Positions 26,201 to 32,909 of a DNA stretch of 46,935 nt are shown piece after piece. The DNA is from Streptomyces sp. AC558_RSS880 (lineage in GTDB: Bacteria; Actinomycetota; Actinomycetes; Streptomycetales; Streptomycetaceae). Position 1 is the first letter of the stretch. Each line of letters starts with the position of its first letter. The stretch spans positions 1 to 46,935 of the forward strand of contig NZ_JAGMUJ010000085.1 in the NCBI RefSeq assembly GCF_019049255.1, given 5' to 3'. A program made the position numbers and the translations under genes. The notes beneath the pieces were generated by a model, which was given only the letters and a program-made list of their open reading frames with translations, was not told where the DNA came from and ran no database searches.

Positions 26201-28190
26201 CCTGCTCGTGCCGCAACCACCGGACGCCCCCGAACTGTTCTTCCGCAACCTGCAGGGGACCGGCACCGTCCTGCGGGACATCCCGGCCGGGACCCGCACC
26301 CTGCGCACCAGGGTCGAGCTGGGGGACCTCTCGCAGTTCGACGGCGTCACCCTCGTCCCGTTCGAGGTCTCCTGCGAGGCGGTCGACGAGACCGGCGCCC
26401 TGCTGCCGCTCATGGAACTGTCCACGCAGTTCGGGTACTTCCCGGCGGCCTCGTTCGCCCTGCAGCCCGGATTGCCCCCCACCGCCACCGAACGCGCCCG
26501 GCTGGCCGAACCCTGCGACCGGGTGGTGGAGCTGCGGCATCGTCAAGAACGCTACGGCTCCGGCTCCCTGCGGCTGCCCGGACCGATGCTGCTGATGCTG
26601 GACCGAATCACCGGGTACTGGCCCGATGCCGGACGGGCGGGACTTGGCCGGCTGCGCGCCGAGCGCAAGGTCGACGCCGGGGACTGGTACTTCCGCGCCC
26701 ACTTCTTCACCGACCCGGTACAACCCGGATCCCTCGGCCTCGAAGGTGTGGTCCAGCTGCTCCAGTGGTACCTCCTCGAACGCGACGCCGGCACCGGGCT
26801 GACCGCCCCACGCTTCGAGTCCGTGGCCGTCGGTCACGAGGTGCGCTGGCTCTACCGGGGCCAGGTGGTGCCGAGCGACGGCGTGGTCACGTTCGAGGCC
26901 GAGATCACCGAGTACGGGACCGACGCGCGCGGCCGATACGTACGTGCCGAGGCCTGGCTGTGGATCGACGGACGTCGCATCTACCACCTGCCCCGCATCG
27001 GGGTCCGGGTGGTCGACGGCCATCCGGCCGTGCGGGAGCTGGAGCTGGACCCGGCAGTGGACACCTGGCTGGACGACCACCGGCCCAACTTCGCGGTTCC
27101 CGCGGTGCCCCTGATGACCACGGTGGATCAACTCGCCATCGCCACGGCCAGGCTGACCGGTCAACCGGTCGTCGGCCTGCGCGAGGTTCAGCTGCACCGC
27201 TGGCTTCCCCTGCCCGGCCCCACGCGGATCCGTACCGACGCCGAACCGGCGGCCGGGGAAGGGACCGCGGTTCGTCTCTCCGTCTGGCGGGAGGCCGGTG
27301 AACTGTCCGGGTACGAGGTGGTCGGCGAGGCCACCGTACTGACCGGAACCGTGCCGGGGCCTCCCCCGGCCCTGCTTCCTCCGCTCCCCGACGGCCGGCC
27401 GCAGCCGGACCCGTACGAGGCCGCGGAGCTGTTCCACGGCCCGGCGCTGCAGTACCTGACCTCACTGACCGTGGGCTCCACCGGCTCCAGCGCGGTGCTC
27501 GACGCCGGACGGGGCACCACGCCGTTCGGCCAGCTGGGGCAAGGGCTGCTCGACGGTTTCCTGCACGCCATCCCGTCCCAGTCGCTCTGGCGGTGGATTC
27601 CTGGCCTGTCCCAGGACCTGGTCGGCTACCCCCACCGGTTACCCTGGCTGGACCTGTATGAGCCGCTGCCGACCAGCGGTGAGCTGCGGGTCGAGGCCCG
27701 GTTCGCCGGCTTCGACCAGGGGCACCACCTGCTGCCGGTGATCGACGTCCAGGCCCAGATCGGCACCCGGGTCGTGGCGCGCCTGAGGCTGGTGGAGATC
27801 CTGGTGCGCCTGCCGGGGATCGAACGGGCGCCGCTGCGGGACCGCAGGGCCTTCGCGACGGGCCTCCGGTATGTCCCCACCGCCAGTCTGTCCAGCACCC
27901 GGGACGGGATCACCACACTCTCCGTCGACACGGTCCGCCGGCTCGACACCCTGCCGGGCACCACCTCACGGATCTACCGGCTTCCGGCCGGTCTTCCGCT
28001 ACCCGAACGCAGCACGCGCATCGCCGTCAAGGAGCACGTATCCGGCCTGGCCAGGGCCCATCCCGGACAGATCGAGGTGGCAGCCGACCTGCGCTCGGCC
28101 TGGGTGGCCGGTGCCCCCGGCACGGTCTGGCCGGTGCGGGTCGAACACGAAGCGGGCGTGGTGGTGGTGCGTTGCCCTCTCCCCGACTGA
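20211..28190 (+). CDS. PfaC/PfaB-like megasynthase: KS-CLF-AT-DH-DH-DH
   Basis: 2659 aa. KS (about 8-440) has Cys196 (DAACASS), CHAPGT and GHPLAAAG. A chain-length-factor domain (about 463-880) has Gln623 where KS has Cys (AEQASG) and an acidic insertion. An AT-like domain (about 920-1235) has Ser1007 in GFSSGE. Two FabA-type double hot-dog dehydratases follow: a non-catalytic half and an active half with His1749 (GHFHNDPCMPG), then the same with His2164 (AHFFTDPVQPG). A third, PKS-type dehydratase has His2290 (HRPNFAVPAVP) and Asp2448 (DGFLH). The last 100 residues are unassigned, with RIAVKEH recalling a phosphopantetheinyl transferase. In marine systems PfaB (AT) and PfaC are separate proteins; here they are fused. 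Leu2477 is TTA (27639-27641). Confidence 0.9.
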   Translation: MRSPEATPRQAPFFEPVAIVGRGCVLPGALDPDTFWAQIAAGRSALSPVPDGRWRVPPARVSGAPGDTDRIWTDIGGYVHGFDEAFDPTGFELPPAEIAPLDRVFRWVLHAGRQALDEAGRPDLGRAGLVLGNLAYPTTAMARYAEHVWLSGWGRPGPSDDFRPDPLNRFGAGLPAHLAVRALGLGAGGHALDAACASSLYAVKAGCDRLRDGDADLVLAGAVAAADSLYIHQGFCALTALSRSGRSRPFHREADGLVPAEGAVLFALARLDDALAQGMPVLGVIRGIGLSNDGVGGGLLAPDRVGQERAVRAAYASAGIAPETVSLVECHAPGTPSGDVTEALVMREVFADAVDLPIGSVKSNLGHPLAAAGGAGLLKVLGALRARVRPPSLHADAPLDMLAGTPLRLLREAEEWRGRRRAAVSAFGFGGANAHVVVDAWEPGRAASTAALSPRPVSSRPRVDQRVAIVAIGARAGSGASYRDLCHAVLDGAPSLGPRRSIEVALAGLRFPPADLAEALPQQVLALEAAREAASATRLPPDRTMVLIGMGTDPEAARPGARWRAPGWETASGLPAPVPDWPDAFRAPLVPETVPGTMPNLVAHRINAQLDLRGPSHVVCAEQASGLVALDLGARALRAGEADAVLAGAVDLSHEPVHLAALGALGDHRPGGDVAVVLVLKRLTDAEQDGDQVIALLDHATARTAPAGLLVGDADAGGTDGTHRLRDHEVPPDRDGDKIDRGRAGNQEDGDDRDVIGGDGEPAGRPPTPRVTARYDHSELFGTAHAAHGALAVAVAAIAVHHQAVPRSGAAALPADAPLTACARVTPLGASPMSVRLRPAGPPLPWSSIAPRSHVFSGADRAEVLAALADGRESDTGPARLVVVVDQVSETLRERLAVARHWLTSGGPRPDRIAYQDAPTSGEVAFVFPSGQASYPGCGAELRLALRAPRTEEAARPVPVPEPRHSTGTAPVPVVTRIRDTTELAALHGEITQSLLGLRPDAAIGFSSGESTALIVLGAWPDAAGLYQAVSDSDVFRFDLSGEFRAAHRFWRGHGQERGRWAEYLVHATPADVRAALAGEPLAHLLAVDSPDTCVIGGLDAACRRVLDRIGPGLPMADGYQMVAHAPEANQVAAAFRALHRRPTSPTPGIRYYSAATGEPYPVDPDHVADALLTQMTSTLDYPKVVERAWTDGVRVLIEHGPQSGRTRSIRRILADRDHLAVALDVPGRGLRQLCDAVAELVAAGVCPDPAPLFDRLTAAARLPADPGRTITLPAHPPAIRLPGTDHPEQRMEPAPVSPPATVPTKPVGAPAGPGTAVPSDAQGSASPRARAVPVARAASIGPVTAADHPVPPLAPANHRAPAVAAADDPVPALAAAHHARLAVAQQEFLERQGQAHAAFLRTRQLVIGSITAVTAGGDRALSPAPDPAHLPQAIEPAPVAIPSPGSPPLPWRPAVPERPTRGLSLPLDRARLEYLAHGRISDVFGPAFRAQDHKRRQTRLPRPPMLLVDRVTRLDAEPGSMSTGTVHTETYVAPDAWYLDPAGRMPAGLFIEAGQADLLLISWLGADLLDHGDRVYRLLGCEVTYHGPRPAVGETLRYEIHVEGHAEHDGVRLFFFRSDCYVGEELRLSVRQGQAGYFTDAELAGSQGVLWSPEPSPAGAVDPPAVPPAATAFGPDAVRAFAEGRPADCFGPGWDVSRAHVRTPTPGEGRLWLLDEVSELDPAGGPWGRGYLRAESEVRPDDWFFDGHFHNDPCMPGTLMFEGCVQAMAFYLAALGFTLDRDGWRFEPVSDESYRMRCRGQVTPQSRRVRYEVFVSGLSSHPRPTLRADLLCTVDGLPAFHASGVGLALVPDWPLEYWRWLGPPAVQTSGAPVPLPVLGGLRGLYPDPAAATLAGRSADFPLMLAAAWGRPSTFGTRGTRFDGGKRCARLPGPPYLFVTRIVDAGLEPDRPRPGSWLVAEYDVPEQAWYFEENGTRVMPFAVLNEVVLQPCGMAASLLVPQPPDAPELFFRNLQGTGTVLRDIPAGTRTLRTRVELGDLSQFDGVTLVPFEVSCEAVDETGALLPLMELSTQFGYFPAASFALQPGLPPTATERARLAEPCDRVVELRHRQERYGSGSLRLPGPMLLMLDRITGYWPDAGRAGLGRLRAERKVDAGDWYFRAHFFTDPVQPGSLGLEGVVQLLQWYLLERDAGTGLTAPRFESVAVGHEVRWLYRGQVVPSDGVVTFEAEITEYGTDARGRYVRAEAWLWIDGRRIYHLPRIGVRVVDGHPAVRELELDPAVDTWLDDHRPNFAVPAVPLMTTVDQLAIATARLTGQPVVGLREVQLHRWLPLPGPTRIRTDAEPAAGEGTAVRLSVWREAGELSGYEVVGEATVLTGTVPGPPPALLPPLPDGRPQPDPYEAAELFHGPALQYLTSLTVGSTGSSAVLDAGRGTTPFGQLGQGLLDGFLHAIPSQSLWRWIPGLSQDLVGYPHRLPWLDLYEPLPTSGELRVEARFAGFDQGHHLLPVIDVQAQIGTRVVARLRLVEILVRLPGIERAPLRDRRAFATGLRYVPTASLSSTRDGITTLSVDTVRRLDTLPGTTSRIYRLPAGLPLPERSTRIAVKEHVSGLARAHPGQIEVAADLRSAWVAGAPGTVWPVRVEHEAGVVVVRCPLPD

Positions 28191-28257
28191 GATGCCTGAC
28201 CCGGGGTCCGGTACGGTGCCGGCTCCCGCCAAGTGGACCGGCCGTAGGTACCTCTGA

Positions 28258-29034
28258 GGGGCGCTGTCACATTATTGGGTGCGTGGGTCTCTGGCGGCGC
28301 GTCGGGGCGTGGGGAGGGGCCGGGTTCCGGGCCGGTGCTCAGGCCTTGACGGGCCGGCCGGCGGCGCGGGTGGTCTGGTCCCAGACGGCGAAGCGGATGG
28401 TCGTCTCGGCTCGGTAGCCGGGGGTGGTCATCAGGTGGTGGCGGGGCCGGAAGTGGGGTGAGATGCCGCTGAGCGCGGCCAGGAACCGCTGGGTTGCGCC
28501 GACGCTGCGGAAGCCTTTCATGGCGCGTTCGCGCTGCCGGGTGGGCTGGTGGCTGTTCTCGGTCCGGTTGTTCAGGCCCTTGTGCGAGCGGTGCTCGACC
28601 GAGGGCATGACCTCGCGGTGGGCCGCTCGGTAGGAGCGCGGCTTGTCGGTGACCACCACCCAGGGCACCGTGCGGGTCGTCTTCAGCAGGCGTCGGAAGA
28701 AACGCCGGGCCGCGGCCTTGTCCCGCCGGTTCTGCACGAGGATGTCCAGGACGGCGCCGTCGGCGTCGGCGGCGCAGGCCGTTCGCGTAGATCTGCCCGA
28801 ACTTCGCGCACCAGCGCCGGACCGTCTCACGGGAGACGAGCACACCGCGCTCGAGCTCCTCGACCTCGCGGAAGCTGAGCGGGAAACGGAAGTACAGCCA
28901 CACGCAGTGCGCGATCACCTCGACCGGGTGCCGGTGCCCCTTGTACGACGGCGACGCGGACGACACGAGCGAACCCCTCCCCGGCACAACCAACTCCAAG
29001 ATCATCCAGGCCGGTCAGCCAACGTGACAACGCC
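28258..29034 (-). mobile_element. IS6-like element, internally deleted
   Basis: Ends are recognisable inverted repeats: GGGCGCTGTCACATTATTGG (28258-28277) on the left and, read from the right, GGCGTTGTCACGTT (ending at 29034). It carries a broken transposase. Its left end and non-coding tail match the left remnant at 315-392. It has inserted into an IS256 element, whose transposase is cut off at the right border. Confidence 0.75.
28339..29005 (-). pseudogene. IS6-family transposase, deleted and frameshifted
   Basis: From 29005 the reverse strand encodes the normal N-terminus (GHRHPVEVIAHCVWLYFRF, then VSRETVRRWCAKFGQIYANG). After LRRR the frame runs into noise. From about 28790, another frame resumes inside the catalytic domain (DADGAVLDILVQNRRDKAA, VVVTDKPRSY, NNRTENSHQPTRQRERAMKG) and continues to 28339. 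The segment with the first catalytic Asp (normally the DKWHLDE region) is missing. The joint differs from that of the left remnant, so the two copies decayed independently. Confidence 0.82.
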
Positions 29035-29043
29035 CGACGGGGA

Positions 29044-29560
29044 CTTTGTCGGTGATGGTGGAGATGGTCTGGCGGGAGACGTCGGCGCCGTAGACCTCGG
29101 CCGGGTGGGCCTGGAGCTCACCGGTGGTCAGGCCCTTCGCGGCCAGCGAGATCACCATTTCGTCGACGCCGGGCAGGCGCTTCTGCCGCTTCTTGACGAT
29201 CTTCGGCTCGAAGGAACCGTCCCGGTCGCGGGGCACGGCTATCTCCGCCGGCCCCACCTCTGTCAGCACGGTCTTGGAGCGTTTGCCGTTGCGGGAGTTG
29301 CCACCGTCTTTGCCCGCCGGGTCGTGCTTGTCATAGCCGAGGTGGTCGGTGATCTCGCCTTCGAGAGCGGACTCCAGCAGCCGCTTCGTCAGCTGCTGCA
29401 GCAGCCCGCCCTCCCCGGTCAGCTGCAGACCCTCGGCCTGGGCCCGGACCACCAGTTCGTCGATCAGCTGGTCGTCCACGGCCTTCGCCGACACAGCCGC
29501 TGCCGACTCCCCGGCCTCGTGCTCGGCCACGTTCTCACTGGTCATCGATGCATCTTCCAT
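29044..29560 (-). pseudogene. IS256/Mutator-family transposase, N-terminal fragment
   Basis: From the ATG at 29560 the frame gives about 170 residues of an IS256 transposase (LTGEGGLLQQLTKRLLESAL, EITDHLGYDKHDPAG, NSRNGKRSKTVLTE, VSRQTISTITDKV). It ends exactly where the IS6-like element begins, losing the DDE catalytic domain. I found no remainder in the window, so the fragment is dead. Confidence 0.85.
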
Positions 29561-29564
29561 GATC

Positions 29565-29594
29565 GGGAGTTACACCGAACGATTTACAGTCCCG
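29565..29594 (-). repeat. Terminal inverted repeat of the IS256 fragment
   Basis: Immediately upstream of the transposase start, the sequence from GGGAGTTACACC to ACAGTCCCG is the usual form of an IS256-type end. It gives the outer border of the truncated element. A related orphan end is at 9448-9476. Confidence 0.6.
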
Positions 29595-29772
29595 GCAGTC
29601 CATGCGCGAGGTGGTCGTGAACGTCAGGTCCAGCAGGCGTGTACTACGCGGCCGTGTCGCTGGAGGCCGGCAAGATCGCGGTACGTGACCCTGCCGGATA
29701 TCAGTGAGGGGGCGGTGATGGGCAGCGTGGCGGTGCACGTCTTCGCCCTCGCCGTCGGCTGATCCGCCACCA

Positions 29773-29813
29773 GTGTCCCGTGGTGCCGCATGCGCGGCAG
29801 CACCACGGGACAC
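29773..29813. terminator. Strong hairpin terminator after the SGNH gene
   Basis: A perfect 13-bp inverted repeat, GTGTCCCGTGGTG (29773-29785) and CACCACGGGACAC (29801-29813), with further CCGC/GCGG pairing inside. It lies 11 bases beyond the stop of the reverse-strand hydrolase gene. There is no U-tract, as is common in Streptomyces. It would also block read-through from the left. Confidence 0.8.
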
Positions 29814-29823
29814 CGAGGCCGGG

Positions 29824-32532
29824 TTAGCGATCACCTCCGTTGACCCCGACACCGACCGCGACGGGACTTCCCGTGCCGTCAGGGTTCCTCAGGGCGGTCA
29901 GCGAACCGATGTCCACCGCGTCCGACGCCGCGGTACGAGCGCTCGGTGAGAGGTTCAGCGCGCTACTGCCGGGGTTGGTCGGCGCGCTGCCGTCGGGATG
30001 GGGCGGGATGACGCAGTTGGACTTGTCGGACTCGAGGGAGCCGTTGACGGCCGTCACGCAGAACTCGAAGTTCCACACGCCCGGGAACAGGAAGCCGACG
30101 CCGTAGTGGGTGTCCTCGATGATGTTCTCGTCGGCCTCCGGCGGGGTGGTGCCGCCGTCCTTGACGTTGGAGACCCACAGCCGGTAGCCGGCCGCCGCGT
30201 CCGCGCCGTTCCAGTCCAGTTCCACCGTGGTGGGATCGACGGTGGTCACCCGCAGGCCGGTCGGGGTGGCCGGGATGCCGCCGCCGACCATCACCGGCCG
30301 GGCCAGTGTGGGCAGCCCGCCGCCGGCGGCGTTCCAGGTGGCCGCCGCGACGAGGTAGCGGTGGCCCGGCTTCAGCCCGTAGACCTTGACGCTGTTGCCG
30401 CGGAAGCCGGTGCCGGTGAGCCAAGCACCGGGCGTGTCCTTGTCGAAGAGGATCAATTCGTACCGGTCGATGGTGGTGGGGTAGTCAGGTGGTGCGATCT
30501 CGAGCTCGATGCCGTCCTGGCCGATGGGCCGGCTGGCGACGATCCGCGGCGGCGGCGCCGTCTTCGGGTGGGCGACCGCGCTGACCGTGCCGGACCAGGA
30601 GCCCTTGACATTGTCACCGCCGACGGTGCGCACCTGGTACTCCCACCGGATGCCGTCGACGGTCCAGGTGGTGTCGGTCCGGTTGCTGTTGACGCGGCCC
30701 TCGCTCCAGGCCGTCTGGCCGGCGATCCGCGACCGCACGTCGTAGCCGAACGCCCCGTACACCGGGTCCCAGGTGACCGTCACACCCTGCGGGCTGGACT
30801 CGGCCTTCAGACCGGCCGGCACAGGTGTCGGCCGGACCGGCAGGTTCTCGGGCGGGAAGGGTATCGGGGCCCGGCCCAGGCCGTACCGGTCGTGCAGGGT
30901 CTGCTCGAAAGCGATGGCGAGCTGGTACTCGCCGAAGGCGTTGGGGTGCAGGCCGTCGTAAGCGGCCGGGCAGGCGGCGGGGGCGCAGGAGTACCCTTTC
31001 TGCCAGTCGACGACCTCCACCTGGGAGATGGCCTTGCTCCACCGGGGGGCCGCGTTCGCGAGCAGCCGGTTGTAGTTGTCGGTCTTGGTGATCAGGTCGT
31101 CCCGGCCGCCGATCTTCGACCGGTGCGGCACGGTGGCCACCGCGAAGTCGACCCCCGGCCGGGCCGCGCGGGCCTGGTCGATGATGGTCTCGACGCTGTC
31201 CAGGGTGCCGTTCTCGTCGCTGACGAACCAGCCCATGTCGTTGAAGCCGGCCGCGAGCAGGATGAGGTCCGGCTTATAGGTCTCGACCTGCCGGCGGATG
31301 TCGTCCTTGATCTGTGCGGCCTGTCTGCCCCAGTGCGCGTAGTGGTCGCTGTCGAAGGCGACCCCGGCCGCGTAGCCGCCGTCGACGCGGATGCCCTGGT
31401 CCGTCGGCTTCTCACCGACGAAGGGCGGCGGTTTCGGCGGGGAGGGCTGGTCCGGGGTGAACGTGCCGTGGTAGGGACCGACGAAGTCGACCGAGATGTT
31501 GTTCTCCTGGAACCACTGCCACAACCGGTAGCGCCAGGTGTAGTCGCCCTCGTGGCCCTGGCTGATCGAGTCGCCGACCACCATCACCCGGATCGTCGAC
31601 GGCCAGGCGGCGGGTCGCAGGCCCCGGCTCGCCCGTTCGATGTACGATCTCAAGTACCCCCCGAAGTCCGGCAACGAGTCTATGATGCGCTGCAACGGCG
31701 CAGACCACGAGCCGAGCCTGAGGGCGAAGTTCCTCATGGTCTCCCCCACCACGTCGACCAGCGAGACCACCCCCTTGGATGCCCACGCCACCAGCCCCCC
31801 GGTGCCGAGCCCGGTCAAAGCGCCCCACGCAGTCTGGGTGACTGCCTCAGCCCAGACCGTCCCGTCGCCGAGCGACCGTCCGTCGAAGTAAGCGTTCATC
31901 AGGTCAGTGACGAGCCCGGTCATTGCGCCGAGGATGGCCCCGCAGGTAGGTACGGCGAGGGGCGCGGCGGGGGCGAAGACGGAGAAGGAGGTCAAGCACG
32001 CCACGCCGGACACGACACCCACCGCGGTCCCGACCATGTTGGCAACCAACTTCTGCCACCAGTTCGCCGAAGCGTTCACCTCGCCCGTGGGTATGACGAT
32101 GACGAGGCTGTCGCCGACGACCTGGATACTGCCGTCGAACCGGACGTCGCTTTGCCGGTCGTAGAAGTCCACGTTGCTCTTCTGCGCCTGCAGGTCGAAG
32201 GACTCGCTGAGCGTGAGCCCCTTGTCCTTGTCGGCACGCACCGTGTCGACCATCTGCGACATCTGCCGCTGCCACTCGTCCGGCCGCTGCGCGGTGTTGA
32301 AGTCGATGGCGGCCACCATGTCGGTGTCGCTGTCCGCCAGCGGCCGCAGCGATCCCGCGTCGCGGGCGCATCCCATCCGCAACGCCGCCGTGCTCTCCGC
32401 GATCGTCTGGCTGGCGAAGTTCGATCCAGCCGTGGCACACGCCTCCCCAGCCGCCTCGGCCGGTTCCGCCATCCCTGCCGTCATCAGCGTCACTGCTAAG
32501 ACGAGCGCGGTCAGCCACCCGGGTCTTCTCAT
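29824..32532 (-). CDS. Secreted SGNH hydrolase with three fibronectin-III domains
   Basis: 902 aa from the ATG at 32532. A signal peptide is clear: MRRPGW, a hydrophobic core, and an AEA-AGEA cleavage region near residue 28. Residues 30-300 form an unrecognised region with a Gly/Ala-rich hydrophobic stretch (about 165-215). The SGNH hydrolase follows (about 315-560): GDSIS (Ser near 323), AAGFNDMG and DGLHPNAFG (Asp/His). Three fibronectin type III repeats complete it (about 570-655, 660-755 and 760-850). Such enzymes are extracellular esterases or lipases, and FnIII modules often serve polymer binding or spacing. Leu12 is a TTA codon (32497-32499, complement), implying bldA control. It is divergent from the LuxR gene and ends at a strong terminator. 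Confidence 0.85.
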   Translation of the reverse strand: MRRPGWLTALVLAVTLMTAGMAEPAEAAGEACATAGSNFASQTIAESTAALRMGCARDAGSLRPLADSDTDMVAAIDFNTAQRPDEWQRQMSQMVDTVRADKDKGLTLSESFDLQAQKSNVDFYDRQSDVRFDGSIQVVGDSLVIVIPTGEVNASANWWQKLVANMVGTAVGVVSGVACLTSFSVFAPAAPLAVPTCGAILGAMTGLVTDLMNAYFDGRSLGDGTVWAEAVTQTAWGALTGLGTGGLVAWASKGVVSLVDVVGETMRNFALRLGSWSAPLQRIIDSLPDFGGYLRSYIERASRGLRPAAWPSTIRVMVVGDSISQGHEGDYTWRYRLWQWFQENNISVDFVGPYHGTFTPDQPSPPKPPPFVGEKPTDQGIRVDGGYAAGVAFDSDHYAHWGRQAAQIKDDIRRQVETYKPDLILLAAGFNDMGWFVSDENGTLDSVETIIDQARAARPGVDFAVATVPHRSKIGGRDDLITKTDNYNRLLANAAPRWSKAISQVEVVDWQKGYSCAPAACPAAYDGLHPNAFGEYQLAIAFEQTLHDRYGLGRAPIPFPPENLPVRPTPVPAGLKAESSPQGVTVTWDPVYGAFGYDVRSRIAGQTAWSEGRVNSNRTDTTWTVDGIRWEYQVRTVGGDNVKGSWSGTVSAVAHPKTAPPPRIVASRPIGQDGIELEIAPPDYPTTIDRYELILFDKDTPGAWLTGTGFRGNSVKVYGLKPGHRYLVAAATWNAAGGGLPTLARPVMVGGGIPATPTGLRVTTVDPTTVELDWNGADAAAGYRLWVSNVKDGGTTPPEADENIIEDTHYGVGFLFPGVWNFEFCVTAVNGSLESDKSNCVIPPHPDGSAPTNPGSSALNLSPSARTAASDAVDIGSLTALRNPDGTGSPVAVGVGVNGGDR

Positions 32533-32909
32533 GAACGTCCCCAATCAAGTCGACTGCGTAGAAGTGGCGTACAAGCGACCGCATGCCGTACGGACCCGAG
32601 CCGACCAGCCACGAGCGTCCAGTAACCATGACAGCGCCTTCCGGTGAGGGTGTCGGCTTATGCGATCCTCGTCGTCGATGGCACGACACCACCGGCGACG
32701 CACGGCCGTTCCTGCCCGCCGTCCCGGAAAGACGCGGCCGTGCCCGCTTGACGATTCTGCGGCTCGACGAACAGTCGGGGTATGCGTCACGTGACTGCAT
32801 CGGTGCCCCGGACGACGACTGCGCTCTGAGCGCTCTGAGCTGGGTTCGATACCGCTGCCGCCGTAGCACCACGCTAGTGTCTGGGATATCTCGATTCCTT
32901 GGAGCATCC
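32533..32909. promoter_or_regulatory. Divergent promoter region, SGNH hydrolase / LuxR regulator
   Basis: 377 bp without a credible gene; the frame open from 32583 looks like unspecific upstream extension of the LuxR gene. It contains one of three copies of the 20-bp palindromic-core motif (32779-32798). I could not assign -35/-10 boxes with confidence. Confidence 0.55.
32779..32798 (-). promoter_or_regulatory. Copy A of the shared 20-bp intergenic motif
   Basis: Read on the reverse strand it is GCAGTCACGTGACGCATACC, containing the palindrome GTCACGTGAC. It matches 19 of 20 bases with each of the copies at 40141-40160 and 42797-42816. With the third copy, similarity extends eight bases further upstream (GCACCGRT). 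It lies 111 bases before the LuxR start and about 250 bases before the SGNH start. Confidence 0.7.

Noticed and set aside
1450..28250. Shared 12-mer GGCCGTAGGTAC near 1453 and 28240
   Set aside because: It lies close to gene-poor or IS borders, but similarity does not extend beyond twelve bases, so I treat it as coincidence.
28200..28257. Possible terminator after the PfaC-like gene
   Set aside because: Only a five-base arm repeat (GACCC-G-GGGTC) with no loop is visible; too weak to call.
29998..32499. Long forward frame (833 codons) opposite the SGNH gene
   Set aside because: The reverse strand has a signal peptide, SGNH blocks and FnIII domains; the forward frame is Asp/Val/Gly-rich shadow sequence.
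32583..32909. Upstream extension of the LuxR reading frame
   Set aside because: Residues upstream of the GTG at 32910 are Arg/Ser-rich, overlap the shared 20-bp motif and would leave almost no promoter for the divergent pair.
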